A DNA stretch of 64,000 nt, taken from positions 23,789,437 through 23,853,436 of the forward strand of contig NC_059500.1 in assembly GCF_018139145.2 (NCBI RefSeq). Reading direction: 5' to 3'. Position numbers and translations under genes: made by a program. This document shows, in pieces, positions 14,629 to 27,946 of this stretch. Numbering within the stretch: the first letter of the stretch is position 1; every line of letters begins with the position of its first letter. This DNA is from Gymnogyps californianus (taxonomy: Eukaryota; Chordata; Aves; Accipitriformes; Cathartidae). Below the pieces are notes generated by a model. That model was not told where the DNA came from. It ran no database searches and saw only the letters and a list, made by a program, of their open reading frames with translations.

Positions 14629-14677
14629 GGGGGGGGAAGGGAGGGAGAGCAGAGAGGGGAAGGGGAAGGAAAAGGAG
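14629..14677 (+). repeat. Polypurine tract
   Basis: A 49-base run of purines with a single C at 14650, starting with nine or ten G and continuing as GGGA/GGAA words. Such tracts can adopt triplex or G-rich structures; whether this one does is not shown by sequence. It accounts for the proline/serine/leucine-rich minus-strand open frame across 14605-14940. Confidence 0.75.
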
Positions 14678-17600
14678 TAAATATTTTCATGAAAATGACA
14701 GGTGCAGTCCTGAACTTCTACACTATTTCCTCTCTTCCCTTCTGTAAACGGAAAGAGAATCAAAAGCTTTCCGCAGATAAGGTGTATCCTGGGGAAAGAG
14801 AATGGGAGTGTCGGACAGGAAGCCTCAGGGCAGCTGGAGAAGAGGGATAGAGAGATCAGAGGTGGGGGTGGGAAAAGAGCAGTGCTACATGCAGGGCCCC
14901 TGGAATGGGACTGGACAGCAGCGAGACAGTAATGTATCATTCACTCAAAATAACACAAATACATAATAAATAAATAATGCATTACAAATGCATAATAAAT
15001 AGTAGAATGGCAAATACCTACCAATGCATACCAATACAGCCTCTGAATAAGCGTAAAAACAGTGTTGGTTTTTGGTTTTCGTGGACTTTGAGTATTTTGT
15101 CAGAAAAAGTTAGACCTTGAATCAGATTCTTATGGCAGTTTTTCTAAAAAAAGCTCATGGGAAGTTTCAATACTGTGCTCATGTTTGCTCAGGCAGCTAC
15201 TAGATTTACTAGATTTACATGTGCAAATATTTGAGTTCTGTGCACATTCATGGAAAAGCAGTCATACAGACTGATATTAAAATACTGTACAGAATGGGAA
15301 CTCTTAGCCAACAGGCTTTCAGTGTGCCATTAAGTGTACTGCTATTCAGATGATGACTACCAGAAGAAAATAAAAAGAAACTTATCTTTTAGCAGAAACC
15401 GTTACCCTCAAATAAGAAATAAGAGAAGTGAAGGGCATGACACAAGACCTCTGCTTTGCTTTTAATTATTACAGAATTAAAATGTTGCGGAATAAGTGCT
15501 TCCAGGAATAGACGAATAGAATAGGATTTTCCACTAAGAAGCAGAAAGAAAAAACTGTGGCCATGACTTTCTGTAGTTTGTAACTGGAGCAATCACTCAT
15601 GTAATGAGCTACTCTTACAGAAAACAGTGCACATACCTAGCTTGCAGGTTATTAAACGCACGAGCCCTGAAGAGTTATAGAATGTATCTAGCTACAATGG
15701 AGAGGCCATATTTAAATCTATTTTTCTTTTTTGAACCTTTAGTTCTTGTCTAACAGTAAAACTATATCAAGATGTTTATTACTGTGGTTGGTTTTGGGTT
15801 TTGTTTTTGTTTTAAAATATGTTTACATGAAGTGCAGGCTTTGTAATATTGTATTTTTTAAAATAATTAGGTTACTAGCTTTTGCATTATAGAGGACTCT
15901 TAAAAACATAAGCTATCTACAAATAATACTGTATTGACCCACCACATATGAGACCTCCATGTTTTATAACAGATACGTGACTGATAAACACAAAAATCTG
16001 TTTGCAGTGGTTTATCTCTGGTTTACATGGCCAAATGGCTTTATGATTCTCATGTTGGCCAATTTTTAGGAACATATCTCCAAACACAGTAAGTTGACAG
16101 ACTCTTGCTGCCCATGACAATATTAATGTCCCTATAATTTTTTTAAGCTTTTTCATCTGTCAGTCTAGATAGTGCCTGCCCAGTGATTGACTGCTGTTAG
16201 ACACAGCAATAATTCTACAAACAAACAGTGCAGGTGTCCATCTGTGTCTTACAGGCACAGTACTCATAATTCAGCATGTGTACTCGAATGAATTTTAAAG
16301 TCCCTGTGGACCAGAATGAGAAAGGGATTGCTGGGCGAGGTTACATCCCGTATTATACTAACTGATACTGTTGGAAAAAAGCAGGCTATCAGACATGCAA
16401 TCCATTCTTCAAGTCTGAAAAAGAAACAACAGGTTTCTCTTCAGGCTGGGAACAATTGCTATGACTTTAAACGAAATCTTTCAACCAGTTGTACAACCAG
16501 ATGAAAAAAAAGAAGAAGAAGAGGTGCAAAAAAAGGAGCTTGCTTACATAAAAGAGCAAAGAATCTTATTATTAACAGGGGAAAAGGTGTGATGGCCATT
16601 CTACTTGAAGACAAGGGGATAGAGAGATCTTTGGTAGGAGGGCCCTAAGGGTGAGTAATTAGCTGGTGATGGCTTTTGGGAGAAATTCTAATGCATCATA
16701 AAACCAGGGGCACTACTGAGTTGTTAATTTTCAGTCCAATAAAATCAGAATATTTTATTTTCTAGGCTATATTGACTCACTGGGTTCAGCGCACTGTTAT
16801 AGTTCGGTGGCCCAGGACAAAAGTGTATTCCAGTACTATTTTCTCTCCAACTTGTGGGCAATAAATTACTGTTTAACCTTCCCTCATGAAGCAGATTATC
16901 TTCCACAGTCACATCCAGTGAGCTGTTTTCCTTGGGTAACAGGTAACCAGAGCTTTTCCCATACCTACCTCTTTCTTTTCTCTACACTCATGGTTTCAGT
17001 TAAGATGGAAATTTTTCAACAAACAACCCCGCTGTTTTCCTCTCAGGACCATCACTGAAATCCGACCTACCCCTTATTCAGCAAAGAAGTGAGTAAGAGG
17101 ACTGAAGACTTTACTTTGTTTAGTGTCTCAGAGTAAATGTAGATCCGCTTGCTTATCTGTGCCTTTCTCAGTCATGCATATTATCACCATAATCATCACT
17201 GTTTGTTTGTGTATTTTGGATTCACTGCCACTGACAGCTGTCCACACAGAAAATGCTCAAATTCAGTGGCAATTTCTCTTTTTTAATGTGGTTTACACCA
17301 TTTTCAGTCAAAGTTGCAAAGTTTTCTAATTAGCACTTATGCTCCTCAGAGTGGGTGATATGTGTAGCTCTTGCTTTTATTGTCCCCACAGCTCATATCG
17401 TTATTGAACAACCATTTAAAGCAAGTTTTAATGACTTTTTTGCAGGAGGGTAGACAATAGAGTGAATAAATAAAACTCCTTGAACAAGTAAAAGAAGTTG
17501 GAATTAACTCCTTAACAACGCTGCATATAAGTCCTATTTCTGCAAAGCTCCCTTCTTGGCAAAGAACATAAACACATTTAAATCCTACTGGCTTCAGTGG

Positions 17601-18232
17601 CAGCCAAGTACACGTTTAAGTATTTTGTTGGTGGCTGGCCACCATATTCTGTACCTCGTAGAATCTAGCTTTTAGACAGATCTACTGGGTGAGAGAGGGG
17701 ATCGGGGGGATACTAAAATACAAGATATTGGCACCCATAACATTTTTTTTCCAGGTACAAAGAAGAAAAATTCAAGAAATATACTTTTGAAAGTGAATGC
17801 TAAATTTCAAAAGTTTATATGAAACTTTGAAAATTGGTTTCTCATATTACCACTATGAGATAGCAGTGGTAGGAAAAAATAATTATTCATCTTTTTAAAT
17901 GGTATATCACCAGACGTCCTTTCTCAACTATTCAGTATCCATATGGCAGCCTTTCTTAAGTGTGAGTGTATTTGTCCATATACAAAAGCAACTTCCTTAG
18001 ATATTCTGGGCTATCAAACATGACAGAAAAATAAATGTGCCCTTTTCTGTGCTCTCTTCCCTTTAAATCTGCCTCCTCAAAATAGCAGATACTTCCAACT
18101 GTATATTCATGGACTGGCTTTGCAAGTTAATTACCAGTGTTCTGGATCATTGTAAATGAAACCTAAAGGCCAGTCCAATCTACTGAGCTGCAAGGGGAGT
18201 CATTTATTTTATAATGTATGACATATCTAAAT

Positions 18233-18266
18233 ATGCTTAGTTGCTGGCTGGGGTTAAACCACGACA
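18233..18266 (+). mobile_element. 34-bp 3' stub of the same LTR family
   Basis: 'atgcttagttgctggctggg' then 'gttaaaccacgaca' is nearly identical to the last 34 bases of the solo LTR at 21505-22110 (which reads gctgagttgctgactgggg then ttaaaccacgaca). Upstream sequence has no further similarity to the LTR, so all but the terminal 34 bases are missing. This could be a deletion scar, an aberrant integration, or a fragment moved by another process. The remaining terminus is well conserved, so the event is not very old. Confidence 0.75.
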
Positions 18267-21200
18267 ACTGTGTAATTACAGAAAGTTTTCTGATGCAATT
18301 TAGTTTCAGCTGGCTCTGTATTTGATGAAAAACTTATATAATATAATGAAGTACATTAAATATATGCATGTAATTTGCAAAACTTCCAAAAAAGAAGGAA
18401 TAATTTGTATGAAGATAATAATGCCCACTACAATCATATTACACTCAGGAACTTGAAAGGAATACTAGATTAAAAATGGATTACCACATATGTATATATA
18501 CTTCATTGAATAGATAAAAGCGAAGAAAAGCAGTGCAAGTTTTGATATATAGTCTTGCTGTGATGACTATTTACCCATAACTCAAATGAATCTGTAGCTC
18601 TTTCCTATGGACAACCTGGTCCAGACTGTTCCTTGTACAGACCACATTCTGCAGTCCAATGCAATATTTAGTTGATTTATTTTCAGTTATGTTCACAGAT
18701 GGAGGCAGAAGCTGATCCCCTGACTTTGAACAGTTTGATGTTCATTTGGAACATGAGAAAAAGCTAGTGGTGCCATGATAAGGCCAAGACAAGATTTTAA
18801 AACGCTGACAGGCAGCTTTTCCGACTCACTGGGAAGTCTGCAGAGCCAGCACAGAGACTATGCAACACGACACTTAGTCTTAACTGTGCTTTCACCTCAA
18901 GTTGGCAAGCAATATAAGATTAAGTAGAACAAGTGGCATCCAAAAAGAACACATAAGTAATTATGCAAAAGCAAATCTCACTCAGCAGTGGTAATACTGC
19001 TGTCCTCCAGAGATTGCTGCTTCACCATTGTATACATAAAGGATTCAAAATAAATAGCCATTCTCCAGGAACTTGCAGGCTGAAGACAGCACGCAATGCA
19101 TTGTACAAACCCACAATCAAGGCAATGATTAAGGCTCCTACTCAAAAGTATCTCCCCAAAAATGACTGCTGTAATGGCTCTCACAAATACTCCCAAAAAG
19201 AGCTATTCCAAAATATGAAGCAGTGTTGAGCCAGTGATTACTGGCTTCTGCCACCTAATCACAATGTGCAGCTGCACAGAATAATAGTGAAATTAATTTG
19301 AAGTTTATCCATGCAATAACAATGTTTTCTGGAAAATGTATGCATATTGCTTCAGATCAAATATGTGAACAACTAGTCAGTCTCCAAATACGCAAGTTTT
19401 ACAGCAGCAGTAACAACTGTTTATACAAAGACAGCCTTAACCCCTGATAAAATATAACGTCTTCTTTCAAAGGAAAGGGCTACACTGATATATTCTGTTG
19501 AACAAGGTAGAGAGGCTATGGCAGCGGTGACTAAAGCAATAAAGATCAATAAAAGTGACAGTACAATTCAGAAATGAATGTGATTTTCTGGTAGAACAAA
19601 ATGGGTTGGAATAGGCACTATAAAATGTAATTGAAAGGTCTGTATATGCCTACATTAGGGGCTTAATTCTTTGGAAAACAGTATAGTTACTCTAAATGGC
19701 AATTCAGGTTTCAGAGGTGCTTAAATTAATAATTGTTCAGTTCTAATTATATGAAAATTCATACTTTATTTCAGAAGATTTAAGAAGTAATGACTGTTGG
19801 TTTAAGAGAAACAGAAAGCAACAGACAGTGTTGTGGAAATCCTCATTATAGGTTAGCTTGTGCGCTGGTTTGAAAGCATGTCAGTACACATTGATTACAT
19901 ACAAGCTGATTTTTCTATTGTTATTAAATACACCTACTCCTACAATGTTTACTCCTACTACTCCACAACTAGTACAAGCACTGATGATAATAATATAAGA
20001 TGGAGAAGCACAGTTTCATTTAAGCACACAATTTTCTGTTTTCTATCATCGTGCTTCTATCATTCTGGCAATTTACCCAAAGGAACAGCATAGCTAATTG
20101 ATGCCATCACAATCCAAAGACCTATTAGCCTCTAAGCTTAATTGTATGTATTAGTACAGCAAAGAGCAGAAATCCTTTATTTAAAGTGTTGACTTCTGAG
20201 AATCTGAAGGCAGAACAAGGGCTGACAAATAATGAAAATTGCTCAAAAATCATTGGGTATTATTATGGATGGAAACCTATTCTGTCTGTTGCAACGAACT
20301 GGTCATATACAGCATTATTTTAAATAAGGTAATTGTCATAAAAACAGTGAATCCAGAAAGCATGCTCTTTGTGCTATTCCTACTGTCAGTAGAATTTAAC
20401 AAGTGGGAACTCAAAATGAGAAAGGAGGTAATGAAAGCATTAGCTAAAATTATGTTATTTAAATAAGGAATGAGGCTAGTTCTCTCATGTACAGAGAAAG
20501 CGCAGGAGGACATAAAAAACAAGCCCTAAGGGATCAAGCCGCCCGCCTGCCTGGACCTCTAACAAGGGCCAGAAGCAGACAGCTAGAGCAGGGCGTAGGA
20601 GCAGACCCACGCAGGGGTATTTCGCTGGCAGCTCTGCAGGGGCTGCCCACCTTCACCCAGGGTCAGCAGCAGCACCCCTCTGTTCAACAGCCTCCAGGGG
20701 ACTTTGTACAGACAGAAAGCACTGCAGAAAATGCCTCAGAGGCAGGAGGTGTCTGCACAAAGAAATTGTTTCTAGTGTATTTGCTTTATTTTACTAGAAA
20801 GGGAAGATTAAAGACTAGGGCTTGGATTTTGTCAATCCGATGTCTGGAAAACACGTAGAGGTTATTCTCAAACTGTGAACAGGCTTGCACACATTTTGTA
20901 GAATGCTTTCTCCCTTTTGTACTTATTAGGAACAAACTCCTGGTCAGTTTTGGTGAGGATGGTGAATATTATACCTTGCTGAGGTGCTCAGAGTCCTAGA
21001 CAGCTTGACCAAATGTCAGAAGACCAAGGGTTTGTTCACAGATTCTCACAGGTCTTACCATTTACCCTTGCATGATACTTGCGTAATGGTCCCAATCCTA
21101 GTTAACAGGGCATACCTGCTGAGTTCACTAATGCAGCATCTCAATGGTAATTCAATTTAAACGGAAGCTTTTGTAGGGTCTCTGCAGTATAAAATTTAAT

Positions 21201-21504
21201 TATATTAAGATTAGCTTACTGTCAGCCTCACCGATAGTACTGATAGTCTGGCTATGTCAGCCTTATGTTTGAATATCTATTTCATTCAATTTGTAGGTGC
21301 AGGCCAAAATAATCCGGAACTTTCTAGATAAATTGCATGTTTCCAGCAGAAGAATGGTCAATATATCTACTTGATAGCATAGTTCAGGGGAAATGCAGGG
21401 GAGTGGAGTTTATCTGCTTCAAATCTGGACAATACAGAATTTAGCTAATTTTCATCTATACTAAGTCTATGATTTACTATTGTACTACTAGCTCTTTGAC
21501 ACAC
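18267..21504. other. AT-rich non-coding DNA around an unclassified GC-rich patch
   Basis: Apart from the GC-rich patch at 20483-20760, described separately, I see nothing assignable. Short open frames on both strands (for example 18963-19229 plus and 20277-20522 minus) lack recognisable domains. A TGTGCGCTGGTTT word at about 19859 resembles an LTR start but similarity ends there. Confidence 0.55.
20483..20760 (+). other. Unclassified GC-rich patch, possible repeat remnant
   Basis: About 280 bp that is clearly richer in G and C than its surroundings on both sides. It holds a plus-strand open frame of 123 codons (20487-20858) rich in R, Q, G and P. I recognise no protein domain in the translation. 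The abrupt composition change suggests either an inserted element, such as part of an LTR or a retrocopy, or a remnant of a transcribed exon. The frame runs on into AT-rich sequence, which argues against a single coding exon. Unresolved. Confidence 0.3.
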
Positions 21505-21768
21505 TGTCCTGGTTTCGGCTGGGACAGAGTTAACTTTCTTTTTAGTAGCTGGTACAGTGCTGTGTTTTGGATTTAGTGTGGGAATAATGTTGATAACACT
21601 CTGATGTTTTAGTTGTTGCTAAGTAGCGCTTATCTTAAGCCAAGGACTTTTCAGTCTCCCATGCTCTGCCAGCAAGCAGGTGTGCAAGAAGCTGGGAGGG
21701 AGCAGAGCCGGGGCAGCTGACCTGAACTAGCCAAAGGGGTATTCCATACCATGGAACATCATGCCCAG

Positions 21769-21776
21769 TATATAAA
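21769..21776 (+). promoter_or_regulatory. TATA box of the solo LTR
   Basis: TATATAAA lies about 265 bp into the LTR, at the position expected for the U3 promoter, followed by a G-rich segment. It is intact, so this LTR could still initiate transcription. The older copy at 59 kb has lost the equivalent motif. Confidence 0.6.
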
Positions 21777-21978
21777 CAGGGGGGAGTTGGCTGGGAGGCG
21801 CGGATCGTGGTTCGGGAACTAACTGGGCATCGGTCAGCGGGTGGTGAGCAATTGCATTGTGCATCACTGGTTTTTTTCCTTCCCCCCCCTTCCTTTTTTT
21901 TTTTGTTGCATTCCTTTTCATTACTATTATTATTATATTTCATTATTACTATTGTTAGTATTATATTTTACTTTAGTT

Positions 21979-21984
21979 ATTAAA
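21979..21984 (+). terminator. Polyadenylation signal of the solo LTR
   Basis: ATTAAA followed by CTGTTCTTATCTC. The same motif in the same context is kept in the 59-kb copy (59518-59523), which supports a family-wide role as the LTR polyadenylation signal rather than chance. Confidence 0.55.
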
Positions 21985-24900
21985 CTGTTCTTATCTCAAC
22001 CCACGAGTTTTACTTTTTTTCCTTTGCTTCCCTCCTCCTCACCCCACTGGGAGGGGGAGGGGGAAACGGCTGCGTGGTGCTGAGTTGCTGACTGGGGTTA
22101 AACCACGACACACCGCATTAGAACCAGGCTATTATGCTGGTAGCTTCACACTCTCTCTTTGTTCCTGTTGGACAGCAGTCTGCTCTAAAAACACTTGCCT
22201 CTCATAAGTGTGAGGGAGAAAAGGTTTGCAGGAGGGAAGACGATACCTCCTTACTGCTAGTAATGCAGACAAGTAAAAGCTGGGTTAGCTGCTTGGCCCA
22301 GGAATGGAGGACAGAATCCAGTTAACGTTATGCATGAATGTCTTGAATGGCACATGGGACAACATGGGACAAACAGGCAACACGCTGATCGGGGTACCAC
22401 CCAGAGCTGGTCTACAGGGTTTGCTGAGGTCACCAAAGCAAATGCAATCCTGTCCTTTGGAGACATTACCTTCTGCTAGGATCAGTTCCCAAGGAGGCCA
22501 AAAGTCCTTCTTTAAAAGCTAGTAGTGGGGCTCCTTTCTTTTCTAAGCACGGCCTCAGGAAGAGTATGTGTCATTGAGAGTTCACTCTATGCATTCACCC
22601 ATGACAATACATGGAGCATGATAAAACCCATGTTGGGAGAAAACACCTGAAGCCATGCTGCCATCTAAGTCCTCCAACTATCTATTTCGCAAGATGGCAC
22701 ATGTCCTCTCTTGTTTTCTGCTGCACGGTGACACAACTTCAGCAGCTTTCCCACCCACCTACTCTTCTAACCACAGTAGCTTATACACAGCAAACTCTTA
22801 AGGAAGGTATAAAATGTGGGTTTATATCGTTTGAGGGGGAGAACAGAACTGAATACGAAAACAGAAGGAAACACTGTAGCTCATTTCAAAACAACATGAG
22901 TGTTCTGAAATGGGCTCTGAGGATTTGTCCTGGATTGGTCTGTAAAGGGCAGTACCAGGTATGTCAGCTTTAGGTTCATCCAGGATCAGATAGCAAGTTA
23001 GGATCACCTTTCAAAATCCTAGTTGTAGATCAAGACACTTACACCCCCCCACACACAAAGTCCCACTTTAGGTGTATAAATCTTCTACCACAAGGCTCTG
23101 GTATCTCAGTTCACCAGCCAGTGGTGCAAAGGGGTTAAGTGGATCAGTGACTTTTCTTGGTCACACAGAACCTGCTCACAGTGCTCTTTTGTGGAAATGT
23201 TCAAGAATGAGTGATTCATCTCCAAGTTTCATCGTATGGGGCTTTGTTGGTCTGGGGGAAACTATATACATTTTGAATGCTAGGGTGAATTTTCTTAATG
23301 GCACAGGAGCACAAGGCCGTGAGTTAGACAAAGCAACTGTTCAGCTGGAAAAGCTTATGAAAAAATACTAGTCTCTAGGCTCAGGCAAATAATTTGAAGA
23401 AACATACAACTGAGAAAGATGGAGACTTTGCTGAAGATACAGACATTGTAATTTGAGGTTAATACATTTCCCAAGAGTTTTAGAGAGTGATTCTGACATT
23501 ACAGAAGTTTTCAAGCTGTTAACATAATACAATATTTATAAGATATCTTTGAAATGTTTTAAAATGGGTGTTTTGAAACCTTGATGATTTAATATATTTG
23601 ATAATGATAGTGCAGTAATTACAAATGATTTTGTTTCCACTGAAGATTATGAATGATCAAGACCTAGAATGAAAAGCAGTTTTACAGAATTCAAAAGGAA
23701 AAAGGAGCTATATCCAACCTGCATTAATTCTTCTTCAGATCCTTTAAGACTAGACTCTAGTGCCTTGTGGGCACTAGAATGAAATTACTGAAATACTGTA
23801 CTTTTTAAAATATACTTTCCTGAATGTTTCAGAAGCAACTTATAAAAGAAATTTGGAAACTTATCTAAAGCAGTAAAGCCAAGCTGTAAAGTGTTGGGCC
23901 CAAAACTACTGCTTTGTGAAAAGCATGGTCTGAAAAGCTGATCCTGGTCAAGGCTTCATTAAATCAGCCACTGGCTAAGATAGAGAAAACAACCACTTTA
24001 TTGAATAGGCAGTAGAAGGAGGGAAAAAAATTCTCCCTGTTACTGCATGCACGCAATTGTGTGATGCTATCCATGTATGTAAATAAAATAATAAAGGTAA
24101 AGCAAAATATGGTTTTGGAACAATCATTGAGGTCTTGCAAAAAACACTGAGAAACAGATTAAATCCATGTTTCCAGTGCATGTTCAGGTGCTTTTGTAAA
24201 ATTAACGTTATATATAAACACAAATCAGTGTTTAAGTGCCAGATGGTTAATGAAGGCCAGCCAGGCAACTTCCATAATTCAGAGTAATGAGTATGGTAAT
24301 GAGCCTGCATTATAAACTGAACAGCTGAGTAATACATAGTGCCTACTTGAAGTAACAAAGCATTTGAAGTGTTTGATATTAGCGAAAAATGTTGCATTTC
24401 CACAAAAAAAGACAGGGAATGTAAGTGATAGATTTGGTTAAGTTGAATGAAAGGATCCTCAGAGTTTGTTACAAATATTATAAATAAATTTAATCTTCAT
24501 TAATAGCAAGCAACTAGAATTAAAATGAAGTGACAGAAATTTAAACATGAAATTAGTTCCACTAATGCGTCCAATAATGAACAGCTTTTCCATTCCAGCA
24601 TTTTCTGTGTTTATTGGCTTTGCTAGTGGCAACACAGACTCCTACTGCTTTTTTTGGACTTCATTCTTATGAAAGTTATGTTTGGTACAACCATGATAGC
24701 GGCAAATCTAGTACTTGTCTGTGATAATGGATTCATGTAATGATCTATTTGAATGTGCAGTTACAAGATGATACCTGCAGATCAGTCCTACAGTTGAAAC
24801 AAACCATTCCCACTGTGGCCTCTGTATAGTTACACTTTTTAAAAGAAAACAAGGTTGAATTCTTTTCGCCATTATTGACAGGGACCAGTCTGGATCATAG

Positions 24901-25803
24901 ATGGTGTCTCAAATACTTAGGAGATGGCTGGGTAAAAGTTGATGCTAAGACACAGTTATGGGGTAAGAAAAGCAAAGTCCTGTGGTTCTACCTGAAAGCT
25001 GATGACTTGTGAAGGTGGTTCCACTTTTTCCATTCATGCGTGGTCTCTGGTAGGAACTTTATACTCTCCAGCTGTCAAAATGCTGTTCCCCTTCCTTAGA
25101 CACAGGCTTTTGTCCTCAGACCATGCCTGAACAGCTGCTTTTATCTTCACAGCAGATGCCTTCACCTTGACCCTTTTTTTTTTCAGACAGCCTTTTAGCC
25201 TTCTGAAATGCTCATGTGATCTGACACATCTGTTTTGCTTTTCCTTCAGGGTAACCTTCAGAGTAGCAAAACTACAATAAAAGAAAGGCTTCCTCTTTCT
25301 TTCCTCCTTGTCTCCAGGATTTTAACGTCTGTTTTACCAGTACTCACATTTTCCTTTTCTGGCTAGCTGTTCATGCGAGGTACCTCTTTAAGAAGAGATA
25401 AATCACAATGTGCTGGCATTTTCATCAATCTAAATCAATACGTTAATAAACATAGGCTCAGCAGTTCTATATTGCTATCAGTTCTAACATCATTATTTTT
25501 AAAGCATTTATTCATGGAATAGCTAAAACAAAGTTAGAATTTGATTAAAAAAAATCTAGACAAAGTCTTCTTGAGCCACAGAAATGGAGACTTAAGTGTA
25601 AAATTTTCACTGGATTCAGTAACCCTTTTATTATTGATTGACATTCTTACTCTTTCACCAAAATTCTTGCCCTACATCTTCTTGATCTCTTAGAGCTATT
25701 AAAGTTTCTGTAATTAATCAGTTCATCATTTTCATAGCAACAACTTTTAAACTTTCAGGGTCTATTCGGTCACTTCCTTACACCTTGTACAGCCATCATT
25801 CAG

Positions 25804-25876
25804 CTGGAGCCTGCTGATTTTTCTGGAGCCTGCAGATTTTTCTGGAGTCTGCAGATTTTTCTGCAGTCTGGGCTGG
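25804..25876 (+). repeat. 19-bp tandem repeat, about 3.8 copies
   Basis: Units CTGGAGCCTGCTGATTTTT (25804-25822), CTGGAGCCTGCAGATTTTT (25823-25841) and CTGGAGTCTGCAGATTTTT (25842-25860) are followed by a diverging partial copy. Adjacent units differ by one base each, which is typical of a minisatellite seeded by slippage. No function inferred. Confidence 0.85.
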
Positions 25877-27910
25877 TGAGAAATATGCCTGACACCATTT
25901 TATTAGGAGTCACTTTGGAAATGAAACTGCTGTTGAAAACAGACTCGTGGCACTCTGCTTCTTCCAACAGCTCTGTAATCTGCCTCCTTTTACTATTCTA
26001 TATCCTCCTTCCTGCCCTTCTGTCTTGTCGAACAGATGCCATGACACTGCATTGTCAATAGAAAGCAGTTTAAAAGATGCCTATGTAAAAATACTACACT
26101 TCTGCAAAGTGGGTGCTCTCAGAATGAGAGTTCAATATTCCCTTTGGATTCCTTTCACAGAAGGGTATCAGGGTGCAAAGATTTTGCTTTCTTAGCCTTA
26201 TGCCTCGGATTAGACCGCTAGAAAAAACCCCGCTTGTTTTAAGGAAGTGTCAAAGCAAAAACAGTGGAACGATGGGCTTTGTGCAACACATTTGCTTTAG
26301 CCATACCATTCTTCCATTTCCTTCTTCCATTTCATTATTATTATTAGGCACTTCAGGAACCCATTTTTCTGTCTGCTTCATTAATCCTTTTCTTGTATTT
26401 CATATCCTATTTCAGTCATTTCTGTACATTATTGTATGCTGTTTGTATTTGCTTGTTCTGCACAGCATGCCTTCCATTACCCAGTTTGTTTTCCTTTTGT
26501 TTCAAGCCATGCGGTTTCCCTGAATTCCTTTCTGGATGTAGGTTGCTTTGTTGTTTCTCAGCATTTCTACATGAGACATTTCATTCTGGCTTTTGATTCT
26601 GTTGCTGAGGTTTGGTATATATTTTAGATGTATTATATCACAAAATGTTCATAATTCTACTTTAAAACTGATGACTGCCATTACGATATTATTCACTTTT
26701 AATCTAGATGTACCAAGGAAATTTTGAATATTAGTAATATGAATTCAAGCATGATTTGATAGGGCGAAGATATTATTGTGCTGGTGTTATTAGCAGACTT
26801 TGAAAATGCTTTTTCAATATCTTCATACACAAACAATTTAAATAGGACAAATAAAATTTGATGACTGTAAAATTTCTGTGTAAGCTAAAGAAAAATACTA
26901 ATCTTCTGTGGGAGGAATAATGATAGGTTACTAGTAAGACATAAACTTCTGGGACAAACCTGAGAGATGTTTTAAAATCCTGGCAGTAACAATCTGCAAG
27001 ATTCAATAGCTGCCTAAGAAAAGGGTCAAATAAGAAGGATAACACATTACTGACTGAAATAGTCTGAAAGTAACTTCAGACAGAAATCTTTATCATAAAT
27101 GCTGGTGGGTTGGGTTTGCTTTCTTCCTTTACTGTGCATCTGTCATTCTAACTTTCTTTTGCTTTTTCTTACTCCTCCTTTTCTTCCCCTCCCCTTCTCC
27201 TTTTTCTACTGAATGTTTCTTTTTCTCTCATTTCACTTCTCTGTATTGATTGTCATCAGAATCTTAATACTCCACATGTCTTTTATCCCATTCTGGTTTT
27301 ACTACAAGGAGAAACCAAATGAGTTAATACATTCTACAGGCATGGGCATCTAAGACAACATCTTGAATCAATGTTTTTGGAATAGGATCACTCAAATTCA
27401 TACTATTATGAACTATATTCAGCACAATTTTTTTTCTGAGTTGTTTTTTAAATTGCCAGAATACACCTGTGTTGTTTTCTGGTATACGTGCATTTTTCCA
27501 TTTAGATGGAATGATAATCTGTTGCATTCTAATTCTAATAAAGGAATACATACATCTACAACTACTACTACTACTAAAGCCTTTGTCTAATGCATTTGAT
27601 ATACTCAGTATATAATACTTTATAAAATATCAGATATAAAATTTTAAAGAAATACAGTTTACCTCATGGAATACAATATTAATGGTGCTGTTACTGTTGT
27701 TACTATGTTTATATAATGAGCTTGGGTGTCCTGGTATAGATATAGAGCAAAGAAACTGCCTTTGTTTTGAAGAATTTGTAATATATTAATTTCATTCAGG
27801 TATACATATTCCACTAGAAAGTTACATGAAGTTTATATACTCAAGACGATTTATAAATAAATAATGTCCATGCTGAATTACTCCAGAAATATAATTTTAA
27901 AAGAGAAATT

Positions 27911-27946
27911 CAATGGGATTTAGTCTCTCAATGGGATTTAGGCTCT
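27911..27946 (+). repeat. 18-bp tandem doublet
   Basis: CAATGGGATTTAGTCTCT is immediately repeated as CAATGGGATTTAGGCTCT. One base differs. A simple recent duplication in AT-rich DNA. Confidence 0.8.

Larger units (their letters stand above)
12181..18232. other. AT-rich non-coding DNA with simple-sequence tracts
   Basis: No gene recognised. The stretch holds an ACATA/TATACA-rich cryptic microsatellite (about 12961-13045), a CA-rich tract (about 13946-14045), a run of 15 A (14565-14579) and a near-pure purine tract (14629-14677). The A run is not preceded by any recognisable retrocopy. Open frames at 14157-14465 and 14605-14940 show low-complexity or unrecognisable translations. Confidence 0.55.
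21505..22110 (+). mobile_element. Solo LTR of an endogenous retrovirus (ERVL-like), well preserved
   Basis: The element is 606 bp, beginning TGTCCTGGTTT and ending AAACCACGACA, so the ends form an inverted repeat with one mismatch and obey the TG...CA rule. It contains a TATA box (21769-21776), an ATTAAA polyadenylation signal (21979-21984), a T-rich stretch and a G-rich segment near the end. No gag, pol or env sequence adjoins it on either side, so it is a solo LTR left by recombination between two LTRs. The flanking 5-mers are CACAC and CACCG, a poor match. CACAC also occurs at 22109-22113, overlapping the end, so the target-site duplication is ambiguous. The family is common in neoavian genomes. 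A 5-bp duplication, as suggested by the second copy at 59 kb, fits ERVL/ERV3-type integrases. Confidence 0.88.

Noticed and set aside
19859..19880. TGTGCGCTGGTTT as the start of another LTR
   Set aside because: Similarity to the LTR family stops after the first dozen bases. Too short to support.
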